From an uncultured Helicobacter sp. (lineage in GTDB: Bacteria; Campylobacterota; Campylobacteria; Campylobacterales; Helicobacteraceae): a stretch of 64,000 bases of DNA. Below, in pieces: positions 1 to 7,548 of this stretch. The position numbers and the translations under genes were made by a program. The DNA is taken from assembly GCA_944326445.1 (NCBI GenBank), contig CALVDZ010000004.1, positions 124,001 to 188,000 of the forward strand. Direction: 5' to 3'. Below the pieces are notes generated by a model. That model worked only from the letters and a program-made list of their open reading frames with translations. It did no database searches and was not told where the DNA came from. Each line of letters opens with the position of its first letter. Position 1 is the stretch's first letter.

Positions 1-62
1 GTTTGGGGGTGGGAGCTACCTAGAGGGTAGTGACTATCCCCAAACCCGCCAAATCTACACAA
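1..62 (-). repeat. Structured 3' repeat, copy 1, cut by the window edge
   Basis: Read on the minus strand, this follows the PAS gene and matches a sequence at 40880-40945 that follows the chemoreceptor gene in the same relative orientation. Shared blocks are AGATTTGGCGGG, TTGGGGA and CACTACC in the same order. This copy folds as a long hairpin: GTTTGGGG pairs with CCCCAAAC across the element, with an inner CTACC/GGTAG stem. The outer GGCGGG would need a partner beyond base 1, which cannot be seen. It may be an unusual terminator, a small RNA or a dispersed repeat. Confidence 0.45.
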
Positions 63-106
63 TGATTACCCAAGGAGCCATTTTCCCTGCACAAAAGCTC
101 AATGCC

Positions 107-625
107 CTAAACACAGCCATACCACCCACTTACCTCCCCCTGCTCCTGCAAATGCACACACAACCCCTCATAGCTCATACCAACGCGCGCCAAAATCTCT
201 TGGAGCTTTTTTAGCGAGGACTCCATACCGCCCTCCTTTTCTGCCTCTAGGAGCTGCTTATACACGCCCTCTAGGGTTTTCACGCCCTCCTTGCTGGGGC
301 AGCGCCTCACCGAGTAGTAGCCTATCATCTCCCCACTGCTATTATATGAAGGCGTGATATTGGCAAATACCCAATACGCCTGCTGCTGCTTGCTAAGATT
401 TTTAACAAAAGCAAAAAACTCCCGCCCACTCTCTATGCTCTCCCATAGCAGCCTAAAGGCTATGCGCGGCATATCGGGATGGCGAATGAGATTATGAGGC
501 TTATACAAAAACTCCCTCTCACTATACCCGCTAAAGCGCGCAAAGTCGTCATTCCCATAGGTGATCCTGCCGCGCAAATCCGTCTTTGATGTGATGAGTG
601 AATCTTGGGGTAAGAAAATCTCCAT
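107..625 (-). CDS. PAS-domain redox/energy-taxis sensor, CetB/Aer-PAS-like
   Basis: A stand-alone soluble PAS protein of 172 residues. The PAS fold covers roughly residues 12-115, including the HNLIRHPDMP stretch that resembles the FAD-binding PAS of Aer and the Campylobacter CetB/CetC proteins. The C-terminal third looks helical. By family knowledge such proteins bind FAD and pass redox state to a partner chemoreceptor lacking its own ligand domain; no such partner lies next to it here. I chose the ATG at 625 because AGGAGG sits about 10 bases upstream on the minus strand. A longer frame reaches an ATG at 676 but has no comparable ribosome site. The gene is followed by a structured repeat at 1-62. 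Function as an energy-taxis sensor is inferred from the PAS motif only. Confidence 0.75.
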   Translation of the reverse strand: MEIFLPQDSLITSKTDLRGRITYGNDDFARFSGYSEREFLYKPHNLIRHPDMPRIAFRLLWESIESGREFFAFVKNLSKQQQAYWVFANITPSYNSSGEMIGYYSVRRCPSKEGVKTLEGVYKQLLEAEKEGGMESSLKKLQEILARVGMSYEGLCVHLQEQGEVSGWYGCV

Positions 626-857
626 ATCTGTGCTACCTCCTAGGGCGTTATAGAATCTACAAAATGAGTATAGCACAAAGCCTTGGCTGTGTGCGTGCCT
701 ACCCCTCTTTTGTGCCCCTTAAGGCAAATATTTGGTAATTTCTACACAAGCCCGCCCCTGCACTCCCACTTCTCTACTCCTGCGCGCCCGCACTCCTCTT
801 TAAGTTTAGCTTTTTTGCTACAATCCGATTTGTAGCCAACAAACTCTTCTAAGGATT

Positions 858-2135
858 ATGATGATACAAAAACCCCTCTACTCTCTAGCCCTAGCCTCCC
901 TAGCCTGCTCGAGCTGCGCGTGGGCGTATGACACACTCGATGACGCGCTAAAAAATGGCATATCAAATGGCGATGTGGTGCTCTATGGCTCTAGCACAAG
1001 CATAAATGGCGGGGCAGCGCACGCGGGCAGCGATCTAAGCAATAGCGGGTATGTCGCAGGCAGCATAGGCTTAGCCTACCGCTCGGGATTTTATAAAACT
1101 TGGCGTTTTATGATAAGCTTCCGTGCCGCAAAGGCATTGTATGAAGCGGACAAAAACTCCCTATGGCTTGATGATATAAACTCCCCAAACCGCGCAGGCT
1201 CCACAGGCGATGCGTCTAAGGACTTCTACTCCGCCTACCGCGCTATGCTCGGGCAGTCGTATTTAGAATACTTCGATGGCGACACCAGCGTGCGCGCGGG
1301 GCGGATCTTTGCCAAAAGCGAGTGGGCAGATCGCCTCATTGATGGAATCTATGTGCGCAATAAATCCCTCCAAAACACGCTTATTGAGGCGTTTTGGGCA
1401 AAATCAAGCGGCTATGTGCAATACAACAAAATGACAGGAATGTATGAGATAAACCCCCATAGCGGCTTTGGCTTACTCAATGCAAGTATCCAATACACCT
1501 TTGAGCATCTGCTTTCCCTCAAGGCTTATGGGATTTTCACGCCCTCCATCTTTAGTGCCGCAGGATTCAAAGCTGGGCTCAAATACGAAGTCTCCAACTC
1601 CTACCTAGGCGCGAGCGCGAACTTCACCACAAGCTTTGAGGGCGCACATAGTCTCGTGGGTAGTGCTGCGGGCAATGGAGTAGTCTTTGATGCGCGCGCG
1701 TTTGTGGGCGTGAAGGACTTTATAGAAACTATGCGCAATGGCTTGGAGATAAGCGGGGGCTACATTATGAGCGGCGCAAATGGTATAGGCAGCCTCAATA
1801 TCATCGGCAACAACATAAGCCCATTTTTTATGTGGGGCGGAAGGGCGTTTTTGCTGGGGAGCGACGCCTCGCTGGGGCTTGGTAAGATAAATTTTAGTAT
1901 CGATAGAATCTCCCTCGCACTCGTGTATGGCAGCACGAGATTTCATAATCCGTATTCTGCGCTAGGCAGGGTGCAGGGGGGCTATGATCGTGTCAATGAG
2001 GTGAATGTCTTGCTAGAATTTGGTATGAGCGAGCACGCCTCCCTACTGCTCAATGTCCTCAACACCCACGGGGGTAAAAACCTCTACTACCCGCACACCA
2101 CAGCGGTGAATCTAGGTATGAAGCTTGCTTTTTAA
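858..2135 (+). CDS. Opr-family outer-membrane porin
   Basis: A 425-residue outer-membrane beta-barrel protein. It begins with a signal peptide of about 23 residues ending near CAWA, continues with alternating polar/aromatic strands rich in Gly, Tyr and Ser, and finishes with a C-terminal Phe, as expected for insertion by the Bam complex. Length and pattern fit the OprD-like (Opr) porins of Helicobacter and Campylobacter, which admit small solutes. Two start codons are adjacent (858 and 861); AAGGA at 851-855 is better spaced for 861. It is transcribed away from the PAS gene and lies 28 bases before the fucosyltransferase gene. No G or C tract is present, so it does not look phase variable. 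The substrate cannot be told from sequence. Confidence 0.8.
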   Translation: MMIQKPLYSLALASLACSSCAWAYDTLDDALKNGISNGDVVLYGSSTSINGGAAHAGSDLSNSGYVAGSIGLAYRSGFYKTWRFMISFRAAKALYEADKNSLWLDDINSPNRAGSTGDASKDFYSAYRAMLGQSYLEYFDGDTSVRAGRIFAKSEWADRLIDGIYVRNKSLQNTLIEAFWAKSSGYVQYNKMTGMYEINPHSGFGLLNASIQYTFEHLLSLKAYGIFTPSIFSAAGFKAGLKYEVSNSYLGASANFTTSFEGAHSLVGSAAGNGVVFDARAFVGVKDFIETMRNGLEISGGYIMSGANGIGSLNIIGNNISPFFMWGGRAFLLGSDASLGLGKINFSIDRISLALVYGSTRFHNPYSALGRVQGGYDRVNEVNVLLEFGMSEHASLLLNVLNTHGGKNLYYPHTTAVNLGMKLAF

Positions 2136-2163
2136 GCGCGGATAAAACTTTAAGGAGTGAAAA

Positions 2164-3343
2164 ATGAAACCAAGCATTAATATGCGCGTGCTGGATTGGT
2201 GGGTGCCCGATACGCAGGAGAATTTTTATGAAAATGTGTTTGTACAACTCCTATCGCGCAAATACGATGTGCGCTATAGCGAAAATCCCGACTTTTTGCT
2301 CTATGGACCTTTTGGCTATGCGCATTTGCGCTATGATTGTGTGCGGATATTTTTCACTGGCGAGAATATCAGGGCGGATTGGCGAGTGGCGGATTATAGT
2401 ATCGACTTTGATCACATAGATTTTGGCGATAGGCATTTGCGCCTGCCGCTGGATTTTTTGCCCTCTACGCATTTGCAAACCCTCTGTGAGCACTCCCGCA
2501 CGCGCGCACTGCAGGCTTTTGCTCCCAAACGCGAGAAGTTTTGCGCCTTTATGGCAAGCCATAGCGACAAATACACTTGGATGCGGGAGCGGTTTTTTGA
2601 GATATTAAGCCAATATAAGCAAGTGGATTCTGGCGGGCAGTGGAACAACAACATAGGCGGCGTGGTGGGCGATAGGGGCGATGAGGGCGATTATAGAATC
2701 TCAAAGCGCAAATGGCTAGAAGGGTATAAGTTTAACATTTGCTTTGAAAACGCAAGCTACCCGGGATATCTCACCGAAAAGCTCTTTGACGCGTATGCCT
2801 GCGGCTGTATCCCGATATATTGGGGCGATCCAACCCTGCGGTGTGGGCAAGAAAATATGTCTAAAACCTATAAGGGGGGGGGGCATAGCAGAGAATGCGC
2901 CTAAAAACGCGCCCAAAAATGCGCCTAAAAACGCGCGCGAGGCTATTAATACCACTATCCCACATATTGCAGAGCATTTGCGCGACTACACGCTAAACCC
3001 AAAAGCCTTCATCAACGCTCACGACTTCCCCACACTCCACGATCTCGCCCAAGAAGTGATACGAATCGACACAGACACAAAAAGCTACGAGGAGATGTAT
3101 CTACAACCCTTGTTTTTGGGGGATTTTGACCCCTACACTTATTACGAGGCAAAGCTAATGGCGTTTTTAGATTCTATCTTTTCACAAAATGCTAAAGATG
3201 CCCTAAGGCGGGAGGAAAATGGCTTTGCAGAGCTGCACCTAAGCCTTTTGCGCCGAGGCGATAATCCTAAGAGGTATTACAAAAACAAACTGCGCAACAA
3301 AGCCCTAAAAATCCTCGGACTGCCGCCAAAATACAAAGTCTAG
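2164..3343 (+). CDS. Phase-variable GT10 alpha-1,3-fucosyltransferase, frame broken (OFF)
   Basis: The N-terminal frame (2164-2904) carries the GT10 fucosyltransferase core, including FNICFENASYPGYLTEK and CGCIPIYWGDP. The rest, containing NPKAFINAHDFPTLHDL and a basic C-terminus, is in another frame and ends at 3343. The break is at a G tract of ten bases (2874-2883). Nine Gs would join the frames; with ten the protein stops after KGGGHSRECA. Family enzymes move fucose from GDP-fucose onto N-acetyllactosamine of LPS to build Lewis-type antigens, and H. pylori futA/futB switch by slippage in a similar way. Just after the tract is a 12-bp tandem repeat encoding NAPK three times, another likely source of variation. 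The stop overlaps the stop of the convergent hemD. RBS is AAGGAGTG. Confidence 0.85.
2874..2883 (+). repeat. Poly-G tract (10 G) in the fucosyltransferase
   Basis: Ten consecutive Gs lie between AACCTATAA and CATAGCAG. They set the frame between the two halves of the GT10 gene: ten is OFF and nine is ON. Slipped-strand mispairing at such tracts is the known phase-variation mechanism in Helicobacter and Campylobacter. Confidence 0.9.
2894..2935 (+). repeat. 12-bp tandem repeat encoding NAPK
   Basis: Three and a half copies of a 12-bp unit (AATGCGCCTAAA with third-position changes) follow the G tract. A change in copy number keeps the frame and would alter linker length within the fucosyltransferase, comparable in principle to the variable heptad repeats of H. 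pylori FutA/FutB. Confidence 0.8.
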
Positions 3344-4008
3344 GGCATTTTTTGAGCGAGATCCCTAGCGAGCTCTATGCACCCATCAATACTCTGCACA
3401 GGGCTCACAAACGCCACCATATCGGGATCAAACGCGCTAAAAGTGCTCATACCAATAGCCACTGCCACATAGTGCGCATCCCAACCAAAATTTTGCTTGA
3501 AACTCTCAAACGAGCTGGGCGCGGTAAAAATCAAAACGCTATTGCTTTTTGGCTTTAGCGAGGCTTCAAGCTTTAAGGGCTCATTGACATACGCGATACA
3601 TTCTTTGAGATTAATCTGCGCCTCGAGCAGGCGTTCATTGAGCCTTGAGACGATATGCTGTGCACGCACATAGAGCGGTGCCTTGCCCGCGAGGAGATTC
3701 ACAAGATCGTTTGCGAAATTCGCCCCGTGCGCATCGCTCCCGATAAATGCGATGTTTGCGCCGTGTTTTTGCAGCTCCTTAGCAGAGCTCCCACCTATCA
3801 CATAGCTTGGCAACTCTCTCCAATGTGCGAGCTTTTGGGTATTTTGCGCACATTGTGCGAGTGCAGCAATCGCATAGCGGGAAGTAAAGATAAGGCTATC
3901 CCTGCCCTCTAGCACGCTAGATTCAATCTCTTTAAAAACAATCTCACTCACGATGAGGCTTTTTACCTCCTTGCTAGGGCGCGTCCCTACGAGCACAATC
4001 TCTCTCAT
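3340..4008 (-). CDS. hemD: Uroporphyrinogen-III synthase
   Basis: A 222-residue protein with the two-lobed HemD pattern: FTSRYAIAAL in the first lobe, VIGGSSAKELQKHG near the hinge, YVRAQHIVSRL, and FTAPSSFESF in the second lobe. The enzyme closes hydroxymethylbilane with inversion of ring D to give uroporphyrinogen III for haem synthesis in the cytoplasm. HemD proteins are poorly conserved, so the call rests on these short blocks and on the length, which is normal. It lies 10 bases downstream of the DUF308 gene and is probably co-transcribed with it. Its stop codon shares two bases with the stop of the convergent fucosyltransferase. Confidence 0.85.
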   Translation of the reverse strand: MREIVLVGTRPSKEVKSLIVSEIVFKEIESSVLEGRDSLIFTSRYAIAALAQCAQNTQKLAHWRELPSYVIGGSSAKELQKHGANIAFIGSDAHGANFANDLVNLLAGKAPLYVRAQHIVSRLNERLLEAQINLKECIAYVNEPLKLEASLKPKSNSVLIFTAPSSFESFKQNFGWDAHYVAVAIGMSTFSAFDPDMVAFVSPVQSIDGCIELARDLAQKMP

Positions 4009-4018
4009 CTAGCCACCC

Positions 4019-4537
4019 CTAGCCTCTAAAGCTTTTCCAAAACACCACGCTCACCACGCCGCACACGATAAGCGTCAGCCCCACGACAAAGCTTAGCAAA
4101 AACGCCAAAATCTTAGGGAACGCCACAAACACAAGCCCCAAAATCACGCAAATCACGCCAAGTATCATTACCGAGCTAAAGGCATTGTGGCTAAAGGCGC
4201 GCATATTAAAAGCAAGGATAATCCACACTATGCCTTTAAAAAGCACCCAAAACGCAATCACAAGCGGGATAAAATTCTCCCCTATCTGCTCGTTGCCAAA
4301 GAGCAAGATGAGTGCCAAGACAATCGAGATAATCCCATCAAAGAGCACCCAACGCGGTCTATACAAGCTCTGAAAATAATAATAAATCGACACAATCCCC
4401 ACGCTACACATCAAAAGCGCGGCAAAATAGCTAAGCGTGCGCATCGTCCCATCTGGGAACACAATGCACGCCACGCCAAGGATAATCACACAAATACTGC
4501 ACAAAAGCCAAAGGATACTCAAAATCTGTGTTTTCAT
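4019..4537 (-). CDS. DUF308/HdeD-like integral membrane protein
   Basis: A 172-residue protein made almost entirely of hydrophobic segments, about six transmembrane helices, with the repeated IISIVLALILLF / GVICVILGLVFVAFP pattern of the DUF308 (HdeD) family. In other bacteria HdeD is linked to acid resistance; no role can be assigned here. I took the ATG at 4537, preceded by GGGGGAGTAGTG. A GTG three bases further upstream would be the alternative start. It stands directly upstream of hemD on the same strand. Confidence 0.75.
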   Translation of the reverse strand: MKTQILSILWLLCSICVIILGVACIVFPDGTMRTLSYFAALLMCSVGIVSIYYYFQSLYRPRWVLFDGIISIVLALILLFGNEQIGENFIPLVIAFWVLFKGIVWIILAFNMRAFSHNAFSSVMILGVICVILGLVFVAFPKILAFLLSFVVGLTLIVCGVVSVVFWKSFRG

Positions 4538-4540
4538 CAC

Positions 4541-4840
4541 TACTCCCCCTTTTTGTTGTTGTATCGGGACTTAGGACAAGCCCATTCCCTCCGCTACGCC
4601 AACACGCAGAATCTAGAGCAAGATTCTAACAATCTTAGTGTCGCCACATCATCGAGGTGATTTGGCGCTTGTGTAGATTCTATAAATCCATCTAGATTGT
4701 GCCTAGAAACTCGCTCCTTAGCCTGCGTATTAGCAAAGCAAAAATACAATGCCTAAATAGAACTTAACTCAAAGCAAAATCCTTGCCAAAATTATAGGGT
4801 ATTTTTGCACGACTTAGCTTAAGACAAATCGTTACTCAAA
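4541..4840. other. Intergenic spacer between the DUF308 gene and feoB
   Basis: This divergent spacer has no credible gene. It includes one AGATTCT heptamer around 4673-4681 and AT-rich stretches. The feoB promoter elements follow at 4841-4879. Confidence 0.6.
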
Positions 4841-4862
4841 GCAATAATAATTCCTATATTAG
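4841..4862 (+). promoter_or_regulatory. Candidate Fur operator upstream of feoB
   Basis: GCAATAATAATTCCTATATT partly matches the AT-rich TAATAATnATTATTA palindrome described for Helicobacter Fur. It lies just upstream of the -10 box of feoB, where a repressor would block transcription. feoB is Fur-controlled in H. pylori. The match is imperfect on the right half. Confidence 0.4.
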
Positions 4863-4873
4863 CCTTGTGCCGC

Positions 4874-4879
4874 TATAAT
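4874..4879 (+). promoter_or_regulatory. -10 box (TATAAT) of feoB
   Basis: A perfect TATAAT lies 31 bases before the feoB ATG, with AAGGAAG as ribosome site between them. No clear -35 is visible, which is normal for the housekeeping sigma factor of Helicobacter. Confidence 0.7.
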
Positions 4880-4910
4880 CACACCGACATTTTAACCCCA
4901 AAGGAAGCGT

Positions 4911-6887
4911 ATGCAAACAATCACTATCGCGCTTGTAGGACAGCCAAATGTGGGCAAAAGCTCGCTTATTAACGCCATATCGGGCGCAAATCTCAAAGTG
5001 GGCAATTTCAGCGGAGTAACGATCGAAAAAACCCAAACCACTCTGCAATACAAGGGCTACACCCTGCATTTTATCGATTTGCCCGGACTTTATAGCCTCA
5101 GCCAATACTCGCTTGAAGAATTCATCACGACAAATTTTTTGCACCATAGCCATTATGACATCATCGTCAATGTGCTAGATTCTACCAATCTCGCGCGCAA
5201 TCTCGCCCTAAGCCTCCAGCTCCTCTCCCTCACGCCACACCTTCTCCTAGCCCTCAATATGAGCGATGAGGCTCAGAGGGAAAATCTCAGTATAGATTCA
5301 GAGCTCCTAGCCAAAAATCTCGGCGTGGAGTGTATCCCACTTAGTGCCAAAGCTAAGCACAATATCCCCGCGCTTTTGGAGGGCATTATGCGCACCTATG
5401 AGCGCAAACGCGCAAGCCTTAGTGCCCCGCATATGCCCTCACCCACGCCCCCAAACTTCCGCCCGCGCAAGTTTATCGCGCCCTTAATCCAAAATGCGCG
5501 CACTAGCTCCGCACACGATGAGCGAGATTCACAAGATTCACACGCCCTTAGCACACAAGCCATAAATCTAGCCAAACTCTGCACCACCTCACGCCCCAAA
5601 GCCGCCTCAAGCCTCACGCGCAAGCTAGATTCTATCCTGCTTCACAAATTCCTAGGGCTGCCTATTTTTCTCGCCTTTATGTGGTGTCTCTTTCAGACGA
5701 CTTTCACGCTCGGGGAATACCCAAAAGAATGGATAGAATCTAGTATGGATTCCCTCGCGCAGACGCTCAAAGAGCATATCCCCTACCCCGAGCTTGGCTC
5801 GCTGCTGGGCGATGGGATTATCGCGGGTGTGGGCGCGGTGCTAAGCTTTTTGCCCCATATCCTCATACTTTTTTTAGGAATCGTGCTTTTAGAGAGCACG
5901 GGCTATATGGCGCGCGTGGCGTATCTGCTTGATGGAATCTTGCGGCATTTTGGGCTGCACGGCAAGAGCTTTATCCCCCTTGTGAGCGGATTTGGCTGCT
6001 CTGTCCCAGCGTTTATGGCTACTCGCACGCTACAAAACCCCATAGACAAGCTCCTAACGCTCTTTATCATCAACTTTATGAGTTGCAGCGCGAGACTGCC
6101 TATTTACACGCTTTTTGTGGGGATATTTTTTAGCGCGGATGTCGCAGGCAGCGTGCTCTTTGGGATTTATATCCTAGGGGCGGTTATGGCACTGGTGAGT
6201 GCCAAGCTCCTGCGCCTTAGCGTCTTTAGGGGCAAAAGCGAGCCATTTGTGCTAGAAATCCCCAAATACCGCCTCCCAAGCCTCAAGCTTGTGTTTTTAA
6301 GTGTGCTAAATAAAGCAAAAATGTATGTCAAAAAGGCGGGGGGCTTTATCCTGCTAGCCTCTATGCTGATTTGGTTTGGGACGAATTATCCCAAAAACGA
6401 CGCGCTCACGCAAAGCTACGAGGCACAAATCGCCCTTGCGCATTCACAAGAGAGCAAAGACGCCCTTAGCCTAGAGCTAGAATCTAAGCTCCTAGAGCAG
6501 AGTTTCCTAGGGCGTGTCGGCGAGGCGATGACTCCTGTCTTTGCGCCTATGGAGTTTGATTGGCGGCTATGTATCAGCCTACTCAATGGCTTGGCAGCAA
6601 AGGAAGTGGTGGTGTCCTCTATGGGCGTGCTGTATGCCTTGGGCGAGGGGCTTGATGAGAGTAGCGCGAGCTTGCAAGAAGCCATTAGGGCGAGTGTGAG
6701 CTTCCCCACCGCGATTGCCTTTATTTTGTTTGTGATGTTTTATAATCCCTGCCTTGCCGCTACGATTGTCTTTACCAAAGAAGCTGGGGGCTGGCGATAT
6801 AGCACACTGCTTTTTGTTTTTACGAGTGTTGTGGCGTATATATGTGCGTTTGTGGGGTATGTTGTTGCGTCGCTAGGGATAGGTTAA
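4911..6887 (+). CDS. feoB: Ferrous iron transporter FeoB
   Basis: A 658-residue inner-membrane Fe(II) transporter. An N-terminal GTPase domain shows the P-loop GQPNVGKS at residues 10-17, DLPGLYSL at about 57-64 and NMSD at about 117-120. After a variable, Ser/Ala-rich linker (about 160-240) comes the membrane domain with the Gate motifs, including SGFGCSVPAFMATRTL and LNGLAAKEVVVSSMG. Length is slightly below E. coli FeoB but usual for Helicobacter. No feoA is adjacent. It is monocistronic with its own TATAAT and a possible Fur site. In H. pylori FeoB is the main high-affinity iron uptake route. Confidence 0.95.
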   Translation: MQTITIALVGQPNVGKSSLINAISGANLKVGNFSGVTIEKTQTTLQYKGYTLHFIDLPGLYSLSQYSLEEFITTNFLHHSHYDIIVNVLDSTNLARNLALSLQLLSLTPHLLLALNMSDEAQRENLSIDSELLAKNLGVECIPLSAKAKHNIPALLEGIMRTYERKRASLSAPHMPSPTPPNFRPRKFIAPLIQNARTSSAHDERDSQDSHALSTQAINLAKLCTTSRPKAASSLTRKLDSILLHKFLGLPIFLAFMWCLFQTTFTLGEYPKEWIESSMDSLAQTLKEHIPYPELGSLLGDGIIAGVGAVLSFLPHILILFLGIVLLESTGYMARVAYLLDGILRHFGLHGKSFIPLVSGFGCSVPAFMATRTLQNPIDKLLTLFIINFMSCSARLPIYTLFVGIFFSADVAGSVLFGIYILGAVMALVSAKLLRLSVFRGKSEPFVLEIPKYRLPSLKLVFLSVLNKAKMYVKKAGGFILLASMLIWFGTNYPKNDALTQSYEAQIALAHSQESKDALSLELESKLLEQSFLGRVGEAMTPVFAPMEFDWRLCISLLNGLAAKEVVVSSMGVLYALGEGLDESSASLQEAIRASVSFPTAIAFILFVMFYNPCLAATIVFTKEAGGWRYSTLLFVFTSVVAYICAFVGYVVASLGIG

Positions 6888-7392
6888 GGAAAATTAGTCT
6901 ATAATTCCGCGCTTTAGAACTAAGGCAAACCAAGTGCAAGATTCGCAAGCAAGTTTAGAATCTGAAAGTTTTAGATTCTGTATTCCTTAGAATCGCATTC
7001 TCACGAATACTTTCTAATTTTTTAGAATCTCGTGTTTTTTCGCAAAAAGGGGTGTGTTATCCCCTCCCCGCACTCTCAAAGCCCCGAAAAAGTCGCCGCT
7101 TTTTCGGCAGCCACAAAGTATATCTTTTGGCGGGAGTGCCTCGCTTTTTCCTTGTCTAGTCAAAAATGCTAAAAATACACTACTGCATTTTTTTAACGCA
7201 TTTTCGCCACCACGACAAGGGCGAGAGGTGGTATGCGCTGACGCGCTACATATTTTATTGGGGCAAAGCCTTGATGAGATTCTATGAAATGGCAGATTCT
7301 GAATCTGTTGCTTTAGATTCTAAAAATGTGGGTTTGCGAATCTAGAATCTAAGCCTTTAGCAGATTCTAAACTTGCCTTAGATTCCACGCTT
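6888..7392. other. Repeat-rich non-coding spacer after feoB
   Basis: No gene is supported here; short frames within it lack ribosome sites and family likeness. It holds eight exact copies of the heptamer AGATTCT or AGAATCT between about 6955 and 7375, and a sequence block (6993-7260) repeated at 41160-41446. Confidence 0.7.
6993..7260 (+). repeat. Long intergenic repeat, copy 1
   Basis: Matches 41160-41446. The first conserved part, AAAAAGGGGTGT to CCCCGAAAAAGTC (7044-7095), includes a GGGG...CCCC hairpin. The last part, from GAGTGCCTCGCT to CATATTTTATT (7135-7259), is nearly identical between copies, while the middle differs. In this copy CCGAAAAAG and CTTTTTCGG form a 9-bp stem. No long ORF is conserved between copies, so it looks like an RNA-level or DNA-level element. 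Confidence 0.75.
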
Positions 7393-7524
7393 GGCTTGCT
7401 GGGCATTCTAGGATTTGAGATGAGAAATCGGGGTTGTGCAGTCGCGAACGAGGAGATAAGACTAGAGCGTCTATCGACGAAGTGAGCGACAAACTCCCTG
7501 ATTTATCGCTCAAAGCCGAATGCC
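7393..7524 (-). repeat. 131-bp inverted-repeat element, copy 1 (spacer)
   Basis: Read on the minus strand, it lines up end to end with 12881-13011. Shared blocks are CATTCnGCTTTG, GCGATAAATC, GGAGTTTG, ACAACCnCGATTT, TCATCnCAAATC, TAGAATG and AGCAAG, in the same order. The two ends are imperfect inverted repeats of each other, so the element folds as a large stem-loop. It ends 25 bases before the GT4 start codon. Confidence 0.8.
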
Positions 7525-7548
7525 TTAACTATCTAAGAAAGGAGAGAT

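Noticed and set aside
4187..4660. A 157-codon plus-strand frame opposite the DUF308 gene
   Set aside because: It is antisense to a clear membrane protein, has a Lys/His/Asn composition typical of such shadows and no ribosome site.
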